From Adiantum capillus-veneris (Eukaryota > Streptophyta > Polypodiopsida > Polypodiales > Pteridaceae): a DNA stretch of 64,000 nucleotides. The DNA is taken from the NCBI GenBank assembly GCA_014529385.2, contig CM043947.1, positions 96,940,036 to 97,004,035 on the forward strand, read 5' to 3'. Positions within the stretch are counted from its first letter, which is position 1; each line of letters begins with the position of its first letter. The position numbers and the translations under genes were made by a program. Below, piece by piece: positions 54,800 to 64,000 of the stretch. The notes beneath the pieces were generated by a model. That model did not search any database. It saw only the letters and a list, made by a program, of their open reading frames with translations, and was not told where the DNA came from.

Positions 54800-55068
54800 A
54801 TGTCTTTGGATAACTCTCAGTTGTGGTTACTCCTTTCAAGTACTCAAGTAAGTTACAAATTGAGTTACCAATTCGATACAAGTGGTTGCAAAAGGACAAC
54901 AATGTTGAAAATCAAGATGTTTCTCTTGGTTTCATTGACCCTCCTCACTGCATCAATTATCGGACATACAGACAACTGGCCCACGTATGGGACGTCGATA
55001 AAGAAAACATCAGTATTCTTAAGAAGATATTACTACTTGTGCTTTCAAGGACAAAAACTCTTCCTTAA
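54800..55068 (+). pseudogene. Possible 3' end of a gypsy pol (integrase tail)
   Basis: The + strand frames end in ENISILKKILLLVLSRTKTLP (54823-55068) or, one phase over, RRYYYLCFQGQKLFLKGRV. The sequence that follows, CTTAAGGGGAGAGTAA then TGTCAGGACA, looks like a polypurine tract and LTR start, the usual end of a chromovirus-type gypsy pol. The upstream parts of pol are not recognised, so this is weak. Confidence 0.3.
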
Positions 55069-55220
55069 GGGGAGAGTAATGTCAGGACAAGGGTCAAACC
55101 TAAGGACTAGGGTAGTCATGGACTTTGGCCAAGGGCGGGGCTAGAAAGTGTGGATAGGGGATCCGTCTAGGGCAAGGGGCTAGGAGCCCGCCTATATACT
55201 GGGGGGTTGGGAGGAGGATC
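55066..55220 (+). repeat. Possible gypsy LTR fragment (PPT plus LTR start)
   Basis: A purine tract (AAGGGGAGAG, about 55068-55077) precedes TGTCAGGACAAGGG at 55080. A TATATA lies near 55193. Homology then merges into the tandem array, so the right edge cannot be set. Confidence 0.3.
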
Positions 55221-57655
55221 CTATGGTCTAGCAATAGGATCTCTCATTAGAATAGAGGAAAACAACCTATGTCCCTTGACCATAGGATCTCACATCATAC
55301 TAAAGTGCACTCTATGGCCCTACGGCCATAGGGTGGACTATGCGTCAATGTAGAAGCTGTGGAAGAGCCTTTGGGCCCTTGAGCTTATACATTGGTACCT
55401 TATGGCCCTAAGTCCATAGGGTCTAGCATCATACTAGAGAGGAACCTATGGCCTTAAGGCTAGAGGATGACCTAGGGGTCAATGTACAAGCTCTCAGAGA
55501 GTATTTGGGCCATTCAAGTGCACCAAAATATGCACTATGGTAGCTCTCAATAATAATTTGGGCTATTCAAGGGCACCCAAATATGCACTCTGGTAGCCCT
55601 ATGGACCTAGGAAAATAGGATCTTTTTTTGCAATAGGGAGCAAGCTATGGCCCTTGAGCTTATGCATTGGCACCCTCTGGCCCTAGGTCCATAGGGTCTC
55701 TCATTAGAATAGATGGAAACAACCTTTGGCCCTTGATCTTATACATGGGCACCTTATGGCCCTAAGTCCATAGGATCTCACATCCTACTTAAGGGCAGTC
55801 TATGGCCCTTGGACCATAGGGTGGACTATGTGTCAATTTAGAAGCTCTCAAAGAGCCTTTGGGCCCATGAGCCTATACATTGGTAGCCTTATGGCCCTAA
55901 GGACATAGGGTCTCACATCATGCTAGAGAGGAACTTATGTCCTTAAGGGTAGAGGATGGCCTATGGGTCAATGTAGAAGCTCCCAAAGAGCATTTGGGCC
56001 ATTCAACTGCACAAAAATGTGCACTATGGTAGCTCTCAAAAATCATTTGGGCCATTCAAGGGCACCAACATATTCACTACGATAGCCCTATGGCCCTAGT
56101 ACCATAGGATATCTAGTTGTAATAGAGAGAAACATATGGCCCTTGAGCTTATGCATTGGCACCCTATGGCCCTAGGTCCATACGATCTTTCACTAGAATA
56201 AAGGGAAATGACCTATGGCTCTTAACCTTATACATTGGCATCTTATGGCCTTAAGTCCATAGGATTGCACATCATACTAAAGGGAACTCTATGGCCCACT
56301 CTATGGTCCTAGGGCCGTAGGGTGGACTATGTCAATGTAGTAGCTCTCAAAGAGCCTTTGGTTCCTTGATCTTATAGATTGGTACCCTATGTCCCTAAGG
56401 CCATAGGATCTCACATCATAATAGAGAGGAAATTATGGCCTTAAGGCTAGATGATGGCCTAGGGGTCAATGTAGAATCTCGCAATGGGCTATTCAAGGGC
56501 ACCATCATATGCACTATGGTAGCCTTATGGCCCTAGTCCCAACGTATCTTTATTTGCAATACACAGAAACCTATGGCCCTTGAGCTTATTCATTGGTACC
56601 TTGTGGCCCTAGGTCCATAGGATCTCTCAATGGAATAGATAGACACAACCTATGGCCCTAAGTCCATAGGATCTCACATCATACTAAAGGGCACTTTATG
56701 GCCATAGGACCATAAGGTGAACTAGGTGTCAGTGTAGAAGCTCTCAAAGAGCCTTTGGGCCCTTGCGCTTATACATTGACACTCTATGGCCCTAAGGCCA
56801 TACTCACATCATACTAGAGGGGAACCTATGACTTTAAGGCTAGAGGCTATCCTAGGGGTCAATGTAGAATCTCTCAAAGAGAATTTGGGCCATTCAAGGA
56901 CACCAACATATGCACTACGGTAGCCCTATGACCCGACAACCATAGAATCTATATTTACAATAGAGAGAAACCTATGTCCATTGAGTTTATGCATTGGCAC
57001 TGTGTGGACCTAGGTCCACACAGTGCCAATGTCTGGACCTAGGTCCATAGGATCTCTCACTAGAATAGAGGGAAAAAACCTATGGCCTTGACCTTATACA
57101 TTGGAACCTTATGGGACTATGTCCATATGATCTCATATCATACTACAGGGCACTCTATTACTCTAGGGCGATAGGGTGGATTGTGTCAATATAGAAACTC
57201 TTAAAGAGCCTTTGGTCCCTTGAGCTTATACATTGGTACCCTATGGCTATAAGTCCATAGGATCGCACATCATACTAGAGAGGAACCTATGGCCTTAAGG
57301 CTAGAGGATCGCCTAGGGGTCAATGTAGAAGCTCTCAAAGAGAATTTGGGTCATTCAAGGGAACCTACATATGCACTACATTAGCCCTATGGCCTTATAA
57401 TCATAGGATCTCTATTTGCAATAGAGAGCAACCTATGTCCATTGAGCTTATGCATTGGCACCCTGTGGACCTAGTTCTATATGAACTCTCACTAGAGTAG
57501 AGGGAAACAACCTATGGCTCTTGACCTTATACATTGGCACCTTATGGCCCTAAGTCCATATGATCTCACATCATACTAAAGGGAACTCTATTGTGCACCA
57601 TGCCCCAATGGCCCTAGGGCCATAGGATCTCTCTTTACAATAGAGAGAAACCTAT
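55190..57655. repeat. Satellite-like tandem array, about five 400-500-bp units
   Basis: The same phrases recur in order, such as CTATGGCCCTAAGTCCATAGG, TCTCACATCATACTA, GAGCTTATACATTGG and AGGGTGGACTATG. Taking GTGGACTATG as marker, copies start at 55333, 55821, 56322, 56717 and 57176 (spacings 488, 501, 395, 459). Units are built of shorter related modules centred on GGCCCTA-type palindromes. Copies differ by many small changes, so the array is old. Fragments of the same modules recur at 57990-58100 and 59740-59780. No coding sequence. Confidence 0.85.
56992..57031. repeat. Perfect 40-bp palindrome
   Basis: From CATTGGCACTG to CAGTGCCAATG the sequence is its own reverse complement, centred on GGACCTAGGTCC (57006-57017). 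Confidence 0.95.
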
Positions 57656-58134
57656 AATATATTCCTAGTATGTGTAATACTATATAACCAAGCTAAGATA
57701 TAGCTTTTGAAATTCTAGTGTAAGTCTAGGCTTACGGTAGAGGTCACAATTTTGAAATAAACTAGAAGGCCATGAGGTTTTGTCCACTACATGCATTGTC
57801 ATGTAGACATGGGTGTGCACATATGTTGCACCCTTGAATATAGACATTGACCAATAAAGATAATATTATAACCCTGTGGTCCTATTCTCCGTGCATCTCT
57901 AGACTGGGGTGTGCGGGGATTGGGCATGGTTAGAGAATGTGAGGTTGTTTACAGAGTGCGAATGTAGAAGCTCTTTAGGGACATTTATGCCACTCAATGG
58001 CACCTATATAGGAGCCATGTAGATAGAAACTCTTAATAGATTAGAGTACACCTTGTGGCCCTAGGGTCATAGAGCTCCAATGTAGAAGCTCTAATGCTCT
58101 CAAGGACACCTACTTGGGCACCATGGACATGAAG
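57656..58134. other. Degenerate flank of the tandem array
   Basis: No gene. Contains scattered array modules (ATGTAGAAGCTCT, CCTTGTGGCCCTAGGGTCAT) in the right part. Confidence 0.4.
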
Positions 58135-59718
58135 TGTGTGTGTGTGAGTGTGTGCACCAATGGAGAAGAGAGAAGAAGAGGAGACCTTGTGTTTGCACGG
58201 GCTAAAACTCACTCTCTACATGTGAGCCTCCCTATTATATTATGTACATAATGAATAAGTATAGTGGGTGGGCACCTAGCCTAACTGGCCACATGGGGCT
58301 TTACCCCAACAACCTCCCACATAAAGGCCAATGTGGCCATGAGAGAGAAAAGAAAACTGTATAAAACGTGTACAAGGCCATCACAAGTATGACCTCATCC
58401 AACACCCACTGGCTCACTGAATCTGTGTGCATCCATCTCTAATCGTAGAGAAATTATAGAGCGATCGTTACCATACTCCTCACCAAAGATGCACACATCC
58501 TGCAGGTATCTCACCATACACTACAAAGTGCCTCTATGCTCAAGGCCAACGTCAGTCACTTCATGACTAATTTCTCCCACTGCAAATGCAGCTACTACAA
58601 ATGCAATCTTGGGTCTTGAGATGAGTATCTCATACATGAGACTCCCAAATGCTGCTGTAATCCTAGCAATATCTACCAATTTGACCATCTCAGTCAAATC
58701 TGGCTCAGAAATCCACTCATGGAAATCACCCTGACACCCAAGCTCCAATCCTTGGAATCCATCCTTGTGTCTCTGGTCTAAGCATATCCATGAATGACCG
58801 AATCATGGTTGAATCCTTAACACTCAAGCCATCCATATCCATCATCTATCCACAAATGACATGCCCTGCTACACAACTGTCTGCACAATTGGCTCAACAT
58901 GATCACAAATTGGAGCATCATGCAACCTATCCGCAAAGGAGACATGCATCATCTGTCTACATGGCTGTGTACTGATGAAGAGTGTGTTGTCTTATACATG
59001 ATGTACTTGCATTTCATGGATTGTGCCAACACTAGCACCTATCGCTATGACTAGCTGTCCATGATGCAATCTGAAACTGTGCTCATCGAGCACTACCTGT
59101 GCATACATAATCTTCAACTTTTTGAATGCCCTGCAGCCTGTCAGCCCATATCTTCCAAACCAATCAAAAATTGAAGAAACTTCCTTCTACAAAGTTGTAT
59201 ACCACCCAAAAAGGGTCAGGAAGAGCAAGAATGGACCTGAAATGTGTTGTTTTTACTGGTCAAAATAGATTTGTAAAAATCTGCAGCTGTGTACCCTAGA
59301 CGTGCAGGCAGTCTGACTGACGTATCCCAAAATTGGTGAAGATTTTGAGAAAACTTTCTTGTGCAAAGTTGAAGAGGACAAAATTTCGATCAAGAAATAC
59401 GAGAATTGGCTTGAATAAAGATGTTTTAGTTGGACAAGAAAGATCTATAAAAACGTGCTACAGTTTTTGATGCTTCTCTGTCTGCTTCCCCGCTGAGCTC
59501 CAATGGTGCTCCCAATCCCTGATCTTTGATACTAGTTGAAGTGCGCGTGCAAGAGTGTGTGCACCAATGGAGAAGAGAGAAGAAGAGGAGACCTTGTGTT
59601 TACAGGGGCTAAAACTCACTCTCTACATGTGAGTCCCCTTATTCTATTATGTACATAATGAATAAGTATATTGGGCAAGCACCTAGCCTAACCAGCCACA
59701 TGGGGCTTTACCCTAGCA
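58135..59718 (-). mobile_element. Deleted Ty1/copia element with 177-bp LTRs
   Basis: The direct repeats 58135-58311 and 59542-59718 share GTGTGTGCACCAATGGAGAAG to GGGGCTTTACCC. On the minus strand the 5' LTR (59718-59542) is followed near 59535-59515 by TAGTATCAAAGATCA, a worn initiator-Met-type primer site. Before the 3' LTR the minus strand reads TTTATGTGGGAGGTTGT, a PPT. The interior is only about 1.2 kb and keeps one copia segment (58521-58748). No clear 5-bp duplication was seen. Confidence 0.65.
58521..58748 (-). pseudogene. Ty1/copia RT/RNase H junction fragment
   Basis: The minus-strand frame reads DIARITAAFGSLMYEILISR followed by PKIAFVVAAF. This corresponds to the conserved copia block (Y-x-x-x-x-G-S-L-M-Y ... 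T-R-P-D-I-A-F-A-V) just before RNase H. The Asp of RPDI is Lys here. The rest of pol is deleted or unrecognisable. It lies between the two short LTRs. Confidence 0.6.
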
Positions 59719-59780
59719 GTACATAGGAACTCTGAGTCGATCAAAGGGAACCTTATGGACCTAGGGCCATAGGGTGCCAG

Positions 59781-60364
59781 TGTTGTTAACCCTCACGGCT
59801 CACGGACACCCTATCACCTACGAGACAGACACCCTATTATTTATTTGTGTAGAGTCAGGGACCGGGCTTGTAATTGGTCCAATAGGAAAAGGGTAAGAGT
59901 GATCGCCAATGACAGGTGCACTCTAACTGGAACATTCAAGTGTTAGTTGTCTAAGCATGGACGCCCAAGTGTGAATGGGAAAGCTCATATAAAAGTCAAC
60001 TAAACCCAAAAATCATTCATTCTCTCATTTGTGCAATCGAAGAGTGCTCTTGCTCCATCTCCATCTTCTTCTTCATCATCTCCTTCTGTGTGTGTGTGTG
60101 TGTATGCGTGAGAAGGAGAGTGTGTGTGCGATCGAGCATTGCAGACGGCACAGTGGCGGCGAAGCGGTTGAGCGCGGCACGGTGGTAGCTCCTTCTTCTT
60201 TGCGGCAAGGAATCCTCCACAAATATGAGGGTAGGGTAGTGAGTGACACACCCTTGCTCTCTTGAGCTTGCTAGATTAGTCTGGTTGTGTGCTTGCAGCC
60301 ATTTGTGTCTCGCACACAGTGTACTAAAAGTCCCTTGCATTGACACATGCGATAGACGCGCACA
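59781..60364 (+). repeat. 5' LTR of a plus-strand gypsy element
   Basis: Begins TGTTGTTAACC at 59781 and ends GCGCACA at 60364, just before a primer binding site. The left edge is inferred from the TG and from the end of the array-like flank. It holds a good TATA box (59988) and a (GT)n run at about 60087-60102. No second LTR lies in the window. Confidence 0.55.
59986..59995 (+). promoter_or_regulatory. TATA box of the gypsy LTR
   Basis: CATATAAAAG, with TATAAAAG at 59988-59995, about 380 bp before the LTR end. A plausible start for the element's genomic RNA. Confidence 0.5.
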
Positions 60365-60368
60365 TTTT

Positions 60369-60386
60369 TGGCACCGTTGTTGGCGA
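60369..60386 (+). other. Worn primer binding site, tRNA-Asp type
   Basis: TGGCACCGTTGTTGGCGA, about four changes from the tRNA-Asp complement, four bases after the LTR end. Confidence 0.6.
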
Positions 60387-61089
60387 AATGCCCTGCATGA
60401 AGCTCGAGTAGCACTCTATGCAGCTTTGTGGTGCATTATGAAATGTAGGACAGGTAGAGAAGGAAGGTGTGTGTGTTGAGAGGGAGTTTGTTTTGCTACA
60501 GCGTATTGTTTTTTTTAATAAGGTGTAGAAAGGTATTGTGTTTTAGTTGTGATAAGGTGTTAGAATTAAGGTAGTAGATTCATAATGTTAGTCCTATGTA
60601 AAGTACAGTAAGTAGATCTGCTAGCTAATGAGTTGTTGTAGTAGTGTGTTAGTGTGTAACAATAGCTCTAATATTTGTAAGTAGGTAGCTAGGTTTGGTG
60701 TGTGTGTGAGCGCTCGCATGCACATCACGGCCGCGGTGACCTTATCCCAATCAAAAAAAAAAGTTTTAAAAAAATTAAAGGTAGGACCGGGATCAAGAAT
60801 ATTCACTAGGCCCAAGCCCACTCCTACGCTCAGGCTCAGGCCTCTATCACCCTTTAGAATTACTTATTTTAGTCTCACACCTAAGTAAAAATCGACGCTT
60901 TTGAGGACCAATGGAGCTTCGAGTAATCAAACATTGTGTTGTAAAGCATACTATGACTCCCTAAGCGATACGCTCGTTTCAATCTATCACACGCTTTAAT
61001 CTAAAAATTGATCATTAAAAATATTAAAAAACATCAAAAAACGAGTGAAAACGGGGTGCAAAACGCTTAAAAAATTAAGCGGTTAACCT
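60387..61089 (+). other. Leader of the gypsy element
   Basis: No coding sequence. A/T-rich with AAAAATTAAA-type tracts near 60760 and 61010-61080. Confidence 0.4.
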
Positions 61090-62437
61090 TTGGGGTTATT
61101 CATCGACGCTTGTAGGGTGCCAAAGGCACATGCATCTGCGCTCTCGTCGTGTGCTAGAGGCCTAGCAACTAGCAAGCATTTCAACTACGGGAGTTCTCAT
61201 TATTCCTCTACCTTAGGCTCTAGGCTCTTAGCGGGAACCCAAGGTAGTACCACTCAGGATCCGCATATTGCATCCAGTGACTCTTCCTCTGACTACGATG
61301 TCATAGAGGGTTACCCAATGCGTAATCCTGATAGCTCAAGCCAATACATGCATGCCATGGGTCCACGGTTCGGGCCGAGCGTGGTTAGCCGCCTAAAGGA
61401 AACCTTTAGTAGAGCCACTTGCTCCGAACATGGAGCTAACGATGTAAATGAGGGGGGTGGGAAAGTAAATTCTCCATCCACATAGACCCTATGCCCTTAG
61501 AGAATGTGTATGTGAATACTCCATTCACTGCATCCCCTGACTCTGCAGAGCTATTCTCCTGCGAGGTTATATTACCTCATGTAGAAGCCTTGCCGAAGTG
61601 CAAGAGGTTGAGAGATATATCATTGTGGCTAGGGAAAAGGAAATTGAGAGTTTACGCAAGGCAGAGAAATGAAGAGAGTTAAAAGATAAATCCCCTCTGT
61701 CAATACCTTTACTAGGAGAGCAATCGAGTGCTCCTAGATTAACGACCACTAAGGGTCAACCCATAGAGAGCCACATTGCATCTAGTTCAAAAGACATCCC
61801 TAGCACCTCAATCCTAGATGGAGCGTTCTTAAATGAGAACTGGGAGTACAAACTACAAAAGGAAACTCTAACCAACCTATACATAGGTCACACCTATCAC
61901 GTGGGTTGGTTAGATGTCCTACAATCCACAACGGGTGCTACTAGTATGGAGGATCAACAACAAAGAGTTTGTGAGGCCATCCATAGGGTTATTGAGCTAG
62001 AGAGACAGAACAAGGGGATCAACATGCCTTTAATGGGTCTCATGAGATTCGTGCATACAGGGAAGGCTAAACAACCAATCTTATCACAAATGGAGACTCT
62101 GTCAATAAGTTCGATGGATCCTCCATATGTTGTTTTGCCAGGAGTCTCAGTGCAATCTGAGCCCACAAGTGATAGCTTTACTTTTCCAAGTCTAGCTCAT
62201 ATTTCCCTTGATGACACCACGGCTACCATGCTTACCCCAATGATGGGCATGCCAAGAAACATGCCCTGGACCTCATTTGTTAGTAAAGCACCACTACATT
62301 GTATCTCAATGCCTGCAACAGTACCTACAAGTGTATACCAATTGTATACACCTATGGGTCCTTGTACTCATGTAGTCTCTACCCCTCCCATTGTTTCAAC
62401 AAGTAGTGCTCCACAACCACAACACCCATGTTCTTAA
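61090..62437 (+). pseudogene. Gypsy gag N-terminal region, frameshifted
   Basis: Frames at 61090-61485 (Ser-rich, SSDSSSDYDVIEGYPM), 61491-61682 and 61901-62437 (QQQRVCEAIHRVIELERQNK then a Pro/Thr/Ser-rich stretch) form the disordered N-terminal part before the capsid. Phase changes near 61490, 61690 and 62440 break it. No catalytic domain is expected here. The order LTR, PBS, leader, this, capsid is normal for a Tat-like gypsy element. Confidence 0.5.
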
Positions 62438-62510
62438 TTCCATGGGACCATACCAACTAGCATTAGCATGTCACATCCAATGTCTTCTATGACTAGGGCC
62501 ACCCACACAT

Positions 62511-63230
62511 ATGAACTTTGGGCCGCCACATGGCACAACACCGTACCAAATGTGGAACCCAAGGGCTTCCTACGCGCAAAGCCCAATGCCAATACCTACT
62601 CCACATGTAGTCTCTAGAGCGCTTTCACCCACGGTGGCTGCTCACTTAGATGACCTAGCAACATTTTCTCAAGCTATCGGTCGTTCTATTGCTAAGAATA
62701 TGTGTAACATGCGTGATAGAGAATGTAGAAGCAAGGCAGTACAAATAGTCAATCTCCCACAAAAATTTAGTGGAGACGGAGATGTGAGAAAACATATCGA
62801 AGTGTTTGAACAGACATGCGATTCTCTAGGAGAACATAATGACCTGCATAAGAGTAATTCTTTAAGCCTAACCTTAAGTGGGAAGGCAGGGGATTGTTAT
62901 AGAACCCTAAGGGTGGAAGAAAAAATGATTTACCCTACTCTTAGGAGATTTTTCTTGAAAGAATACATACTAGAGGGAGTGCTTTGGGGTGTAGCCTCTC
63001 AACTCCAGAAAGCCCAATGAGAGGAAGGAGAGTTGGTGATAGACTTTATTAATTGCTTGAAGCATTTGAATTCTCGTTGTAATCCGAATGAGCACTTCAA
63101 TAATAATCAATTGCTTGATAGATTCATTAGGGGATTAAAAAATGAGGATATCTACAATGGCCTAGTCATTAGAGATATCACCACTTGGGAAGCAGTCATC
63201 ACCAAAGCAATCCAATTGGAGGATAATTAA
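62511..63230 (+). pseudogene. Gypsy gag capsid core
   Basis: The frame 62511-63020 has LPQKFSGDGDVRKHIEVFEQ, SLTLSGKAGDCYRTL and MIYPTLRRFFLKEYI. After a TGA at 63018 the frame 63033-63230 continues VIDFINCLKHLNSRCNPNEH, LLDRFIRGLKNEDIYNGLV and WEAVITKAIQLED. This is a full retrotransposon gag core broken by one stop and a phase change. The capsid would package the element's RNA. It lies directly after the Pro-rich N-terminal part and before the knuckles. Confidence 0.75.
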
Positions 63231-63300
63231 ATGATTCAGGGAGAAAGAGTGTCTGTTGAGCCTAAATCTATAAGGTTGGCAAGCATCGAAGCATCAACCA

Positions 63301-63513
63301 ATGACCCTAAAGCCTATTGCTAATGAGCCAAAGATATATGAGATGACTTTAGCAGATCTCACCAAGGCCATTCAAGAGAGTCTTAGAGACAATCATGCTC
63401 CACAAAACAATCATATGTATCCAAGAAGGGAGCAACAACGGTGCTCAGTATGCTATGGACCACATAGTACTAGTGAATGTCCTACATTTAGAGTAAAATT
63501 CAATGGGAATTGA
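63301..63513 (+). pseudogene. Gypsy gag, first zinc knuckle
   Basis: A frame of 70 residues with IYEMTLADLTKAIQESLRDN and then CSVCYGPHSTSEC, an intact C-x2-C-x3-H-x4-C knuckle at about 63441-63480. A stop follows at 63511; after it CGRYGHQAND (about 63523-63550) looks like a second, broken knuckle. Confidence 0.65.
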
Positions 63514-63651
63514 AATGCTTGTGGGAGGTATGGTCATCAAGCTAATGATTTCATAATATTTAAGCGTGCGATGGCCAATAGACCAACCATGAACAGACAC
63601 ACCTCAAGTGCCTACATTGATGCTGGCCCCACCTCTTGAACAAAATTAACA

Positions 63652-64000
63652 ACACATGGTCCCTAGGTCCCAAATTTTTTTTCAAACAACACCCTTACCA
63701 CCTCTAGTGCTAGGACTGCAACCACTATATCCGAGAATCACTTCTGCAGATCAAGTGGGTTGTGAGTCACCTATTGCTTGTTTGGAAGGCTGTGAGGAAG
63801 ATATAGACCCTAATATTGCCTATGGAATTGATGCACTTGAAGAAATTCCACAATACTACATGGAGGACTATTGGGGACAAGTCAAACTTATCTATCAAGT
63901 AGCTGTTGTTGCTGCAAGAGGCCAAAATATCAATTACACTGCTAAGAGGCCACCTCTTCAATGCTATGAGTGTGGAGGTCCACATTGTGTGGCCGAGTGT
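63652..64000 (+). CDS. Gypsy gag C-terminal part with zinc knuckle, cut by the window end
   Basis: An open frame of about 115 codons runs off the right edge. It begins with a Pro/Gln-rich stretch, passes through an acidic segment (CLEGCEEDIDPNIAYGIDAL, EEIPQYYMEDYWGQ) and ends in CYECGGPHCVAEC, a C-x2-C-x3-H-x4-C knuckle at 63962-64000. The acidic segment and knuckle match the decayed element at 40.9-41.1 kb, so both belong to one lineage. Protease and RT should follow outside the window. Confidence 0.6.

Noticed and set aside
58790-58975. 61-residue + strand frame
   Set aside because: Antisense of the copia interior, no recognisable features.
60000-60346. Two long minus-strand frames and a plus-strand frame with Thr/His or Val/Cys repeats
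   Set aside because: Lie in the LTR and are driven by the GT/CA run; no conserved features.

Overview
This is nuclear DNA from a land plant with a large, repeat-choked genome. The evidence is several lineages of plant Ty3/gypsy elements (including a Tat-like element with a second RNase H), tRNA-Asp-type primer binding sites, a Ty1/copia remnant, and foldback/MITE elements. No convincing host gene, tRNA or rRNA was found. A copy of the uncharacterised DUF7869-type family hints at a non-flowering plant such as a fern, lycophyte or bryophyte, but that is only a guess. Almost everything is a transposable element, mostly decayed and nested. Apart from a truncated gag in a small element, only the gag and pol of one gypsy element (32.2-37.6 kb) are still long and open.

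Layout. 1-1850: broken Ty3/gypsy gag-PR-RT on the + strand. 3143-4930 and 16476-16760: the two halves of one DUF7869-like pseudogene on the - strand. It is split by an 11.5-kb DNA transposon (4945-16469) that has imperfect ~37-bp inverted ends and a TAA target duplication. A 289-bp MITE (3488-3776) sits in the downstream half. The transposon has C/T-rich leaders at both ends, a + gene of unknown function (about 5.8-8.8 kb, ending at 10848) and a convergent - gene with DDE-transposase-like features (about 15.3-11.65 kb). The + gene is interrupted by a small LTR retroelement (8775-10737, 405-bp LTRs, CTAGG duplication). A foldback element with a 28-bp G run lies at 10931-11284.

16.9-20.85 kb: 5' part of a + strand gypsy element with a tRNA-Asp PBS, a leader carrying five spaced palindromes, and a broken ORF. 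20.84-30.96 kb: LTR-bounded - strand gypsy remnants with PPT, broken ORFs, a very long low-complexity leader and a tRNA-Asp PBS. The ORFs of both share a Y-x-D-x-x-G-x-x-Y motif. 31024-39788: a young-looking Ty3/gypsy element on the - strand with ~1.14-kb LTRs about 98% identical by eye. Its gag-protease and RT-RH-aRH-INT frames are in phase and separated by one UGA.

39.8-47.1 kb: a decayed + strand Tat-like element (gag, zinc knuckles, PR, RT, RNase H, integrase), followed by an extra protease-like module. 48.1-52.3 kb: a leader with the same palindrome, a putative plant-transposon ORF and coiled-coil remnants. 52.3-55.1 kb: unassigned DNA with two short tandem duplications and a possible gypsy 3' end. 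55.19-57.66 kb: a satellite-like array (~400-500-bp units) containing a perfect 40-bp palindrome. 58135-59718: a deleted copia element. 59781-64000: LTR, PBS, leader and gag of another + strand gypsy element that runs off the window.

How the parts relate: the window is best read as a stack of insertions. The DUF7869 copy was hit by the DNA transposon, which was later hit by the small LTR element; gypsy elements have inserted into and recombined with one another on the right.
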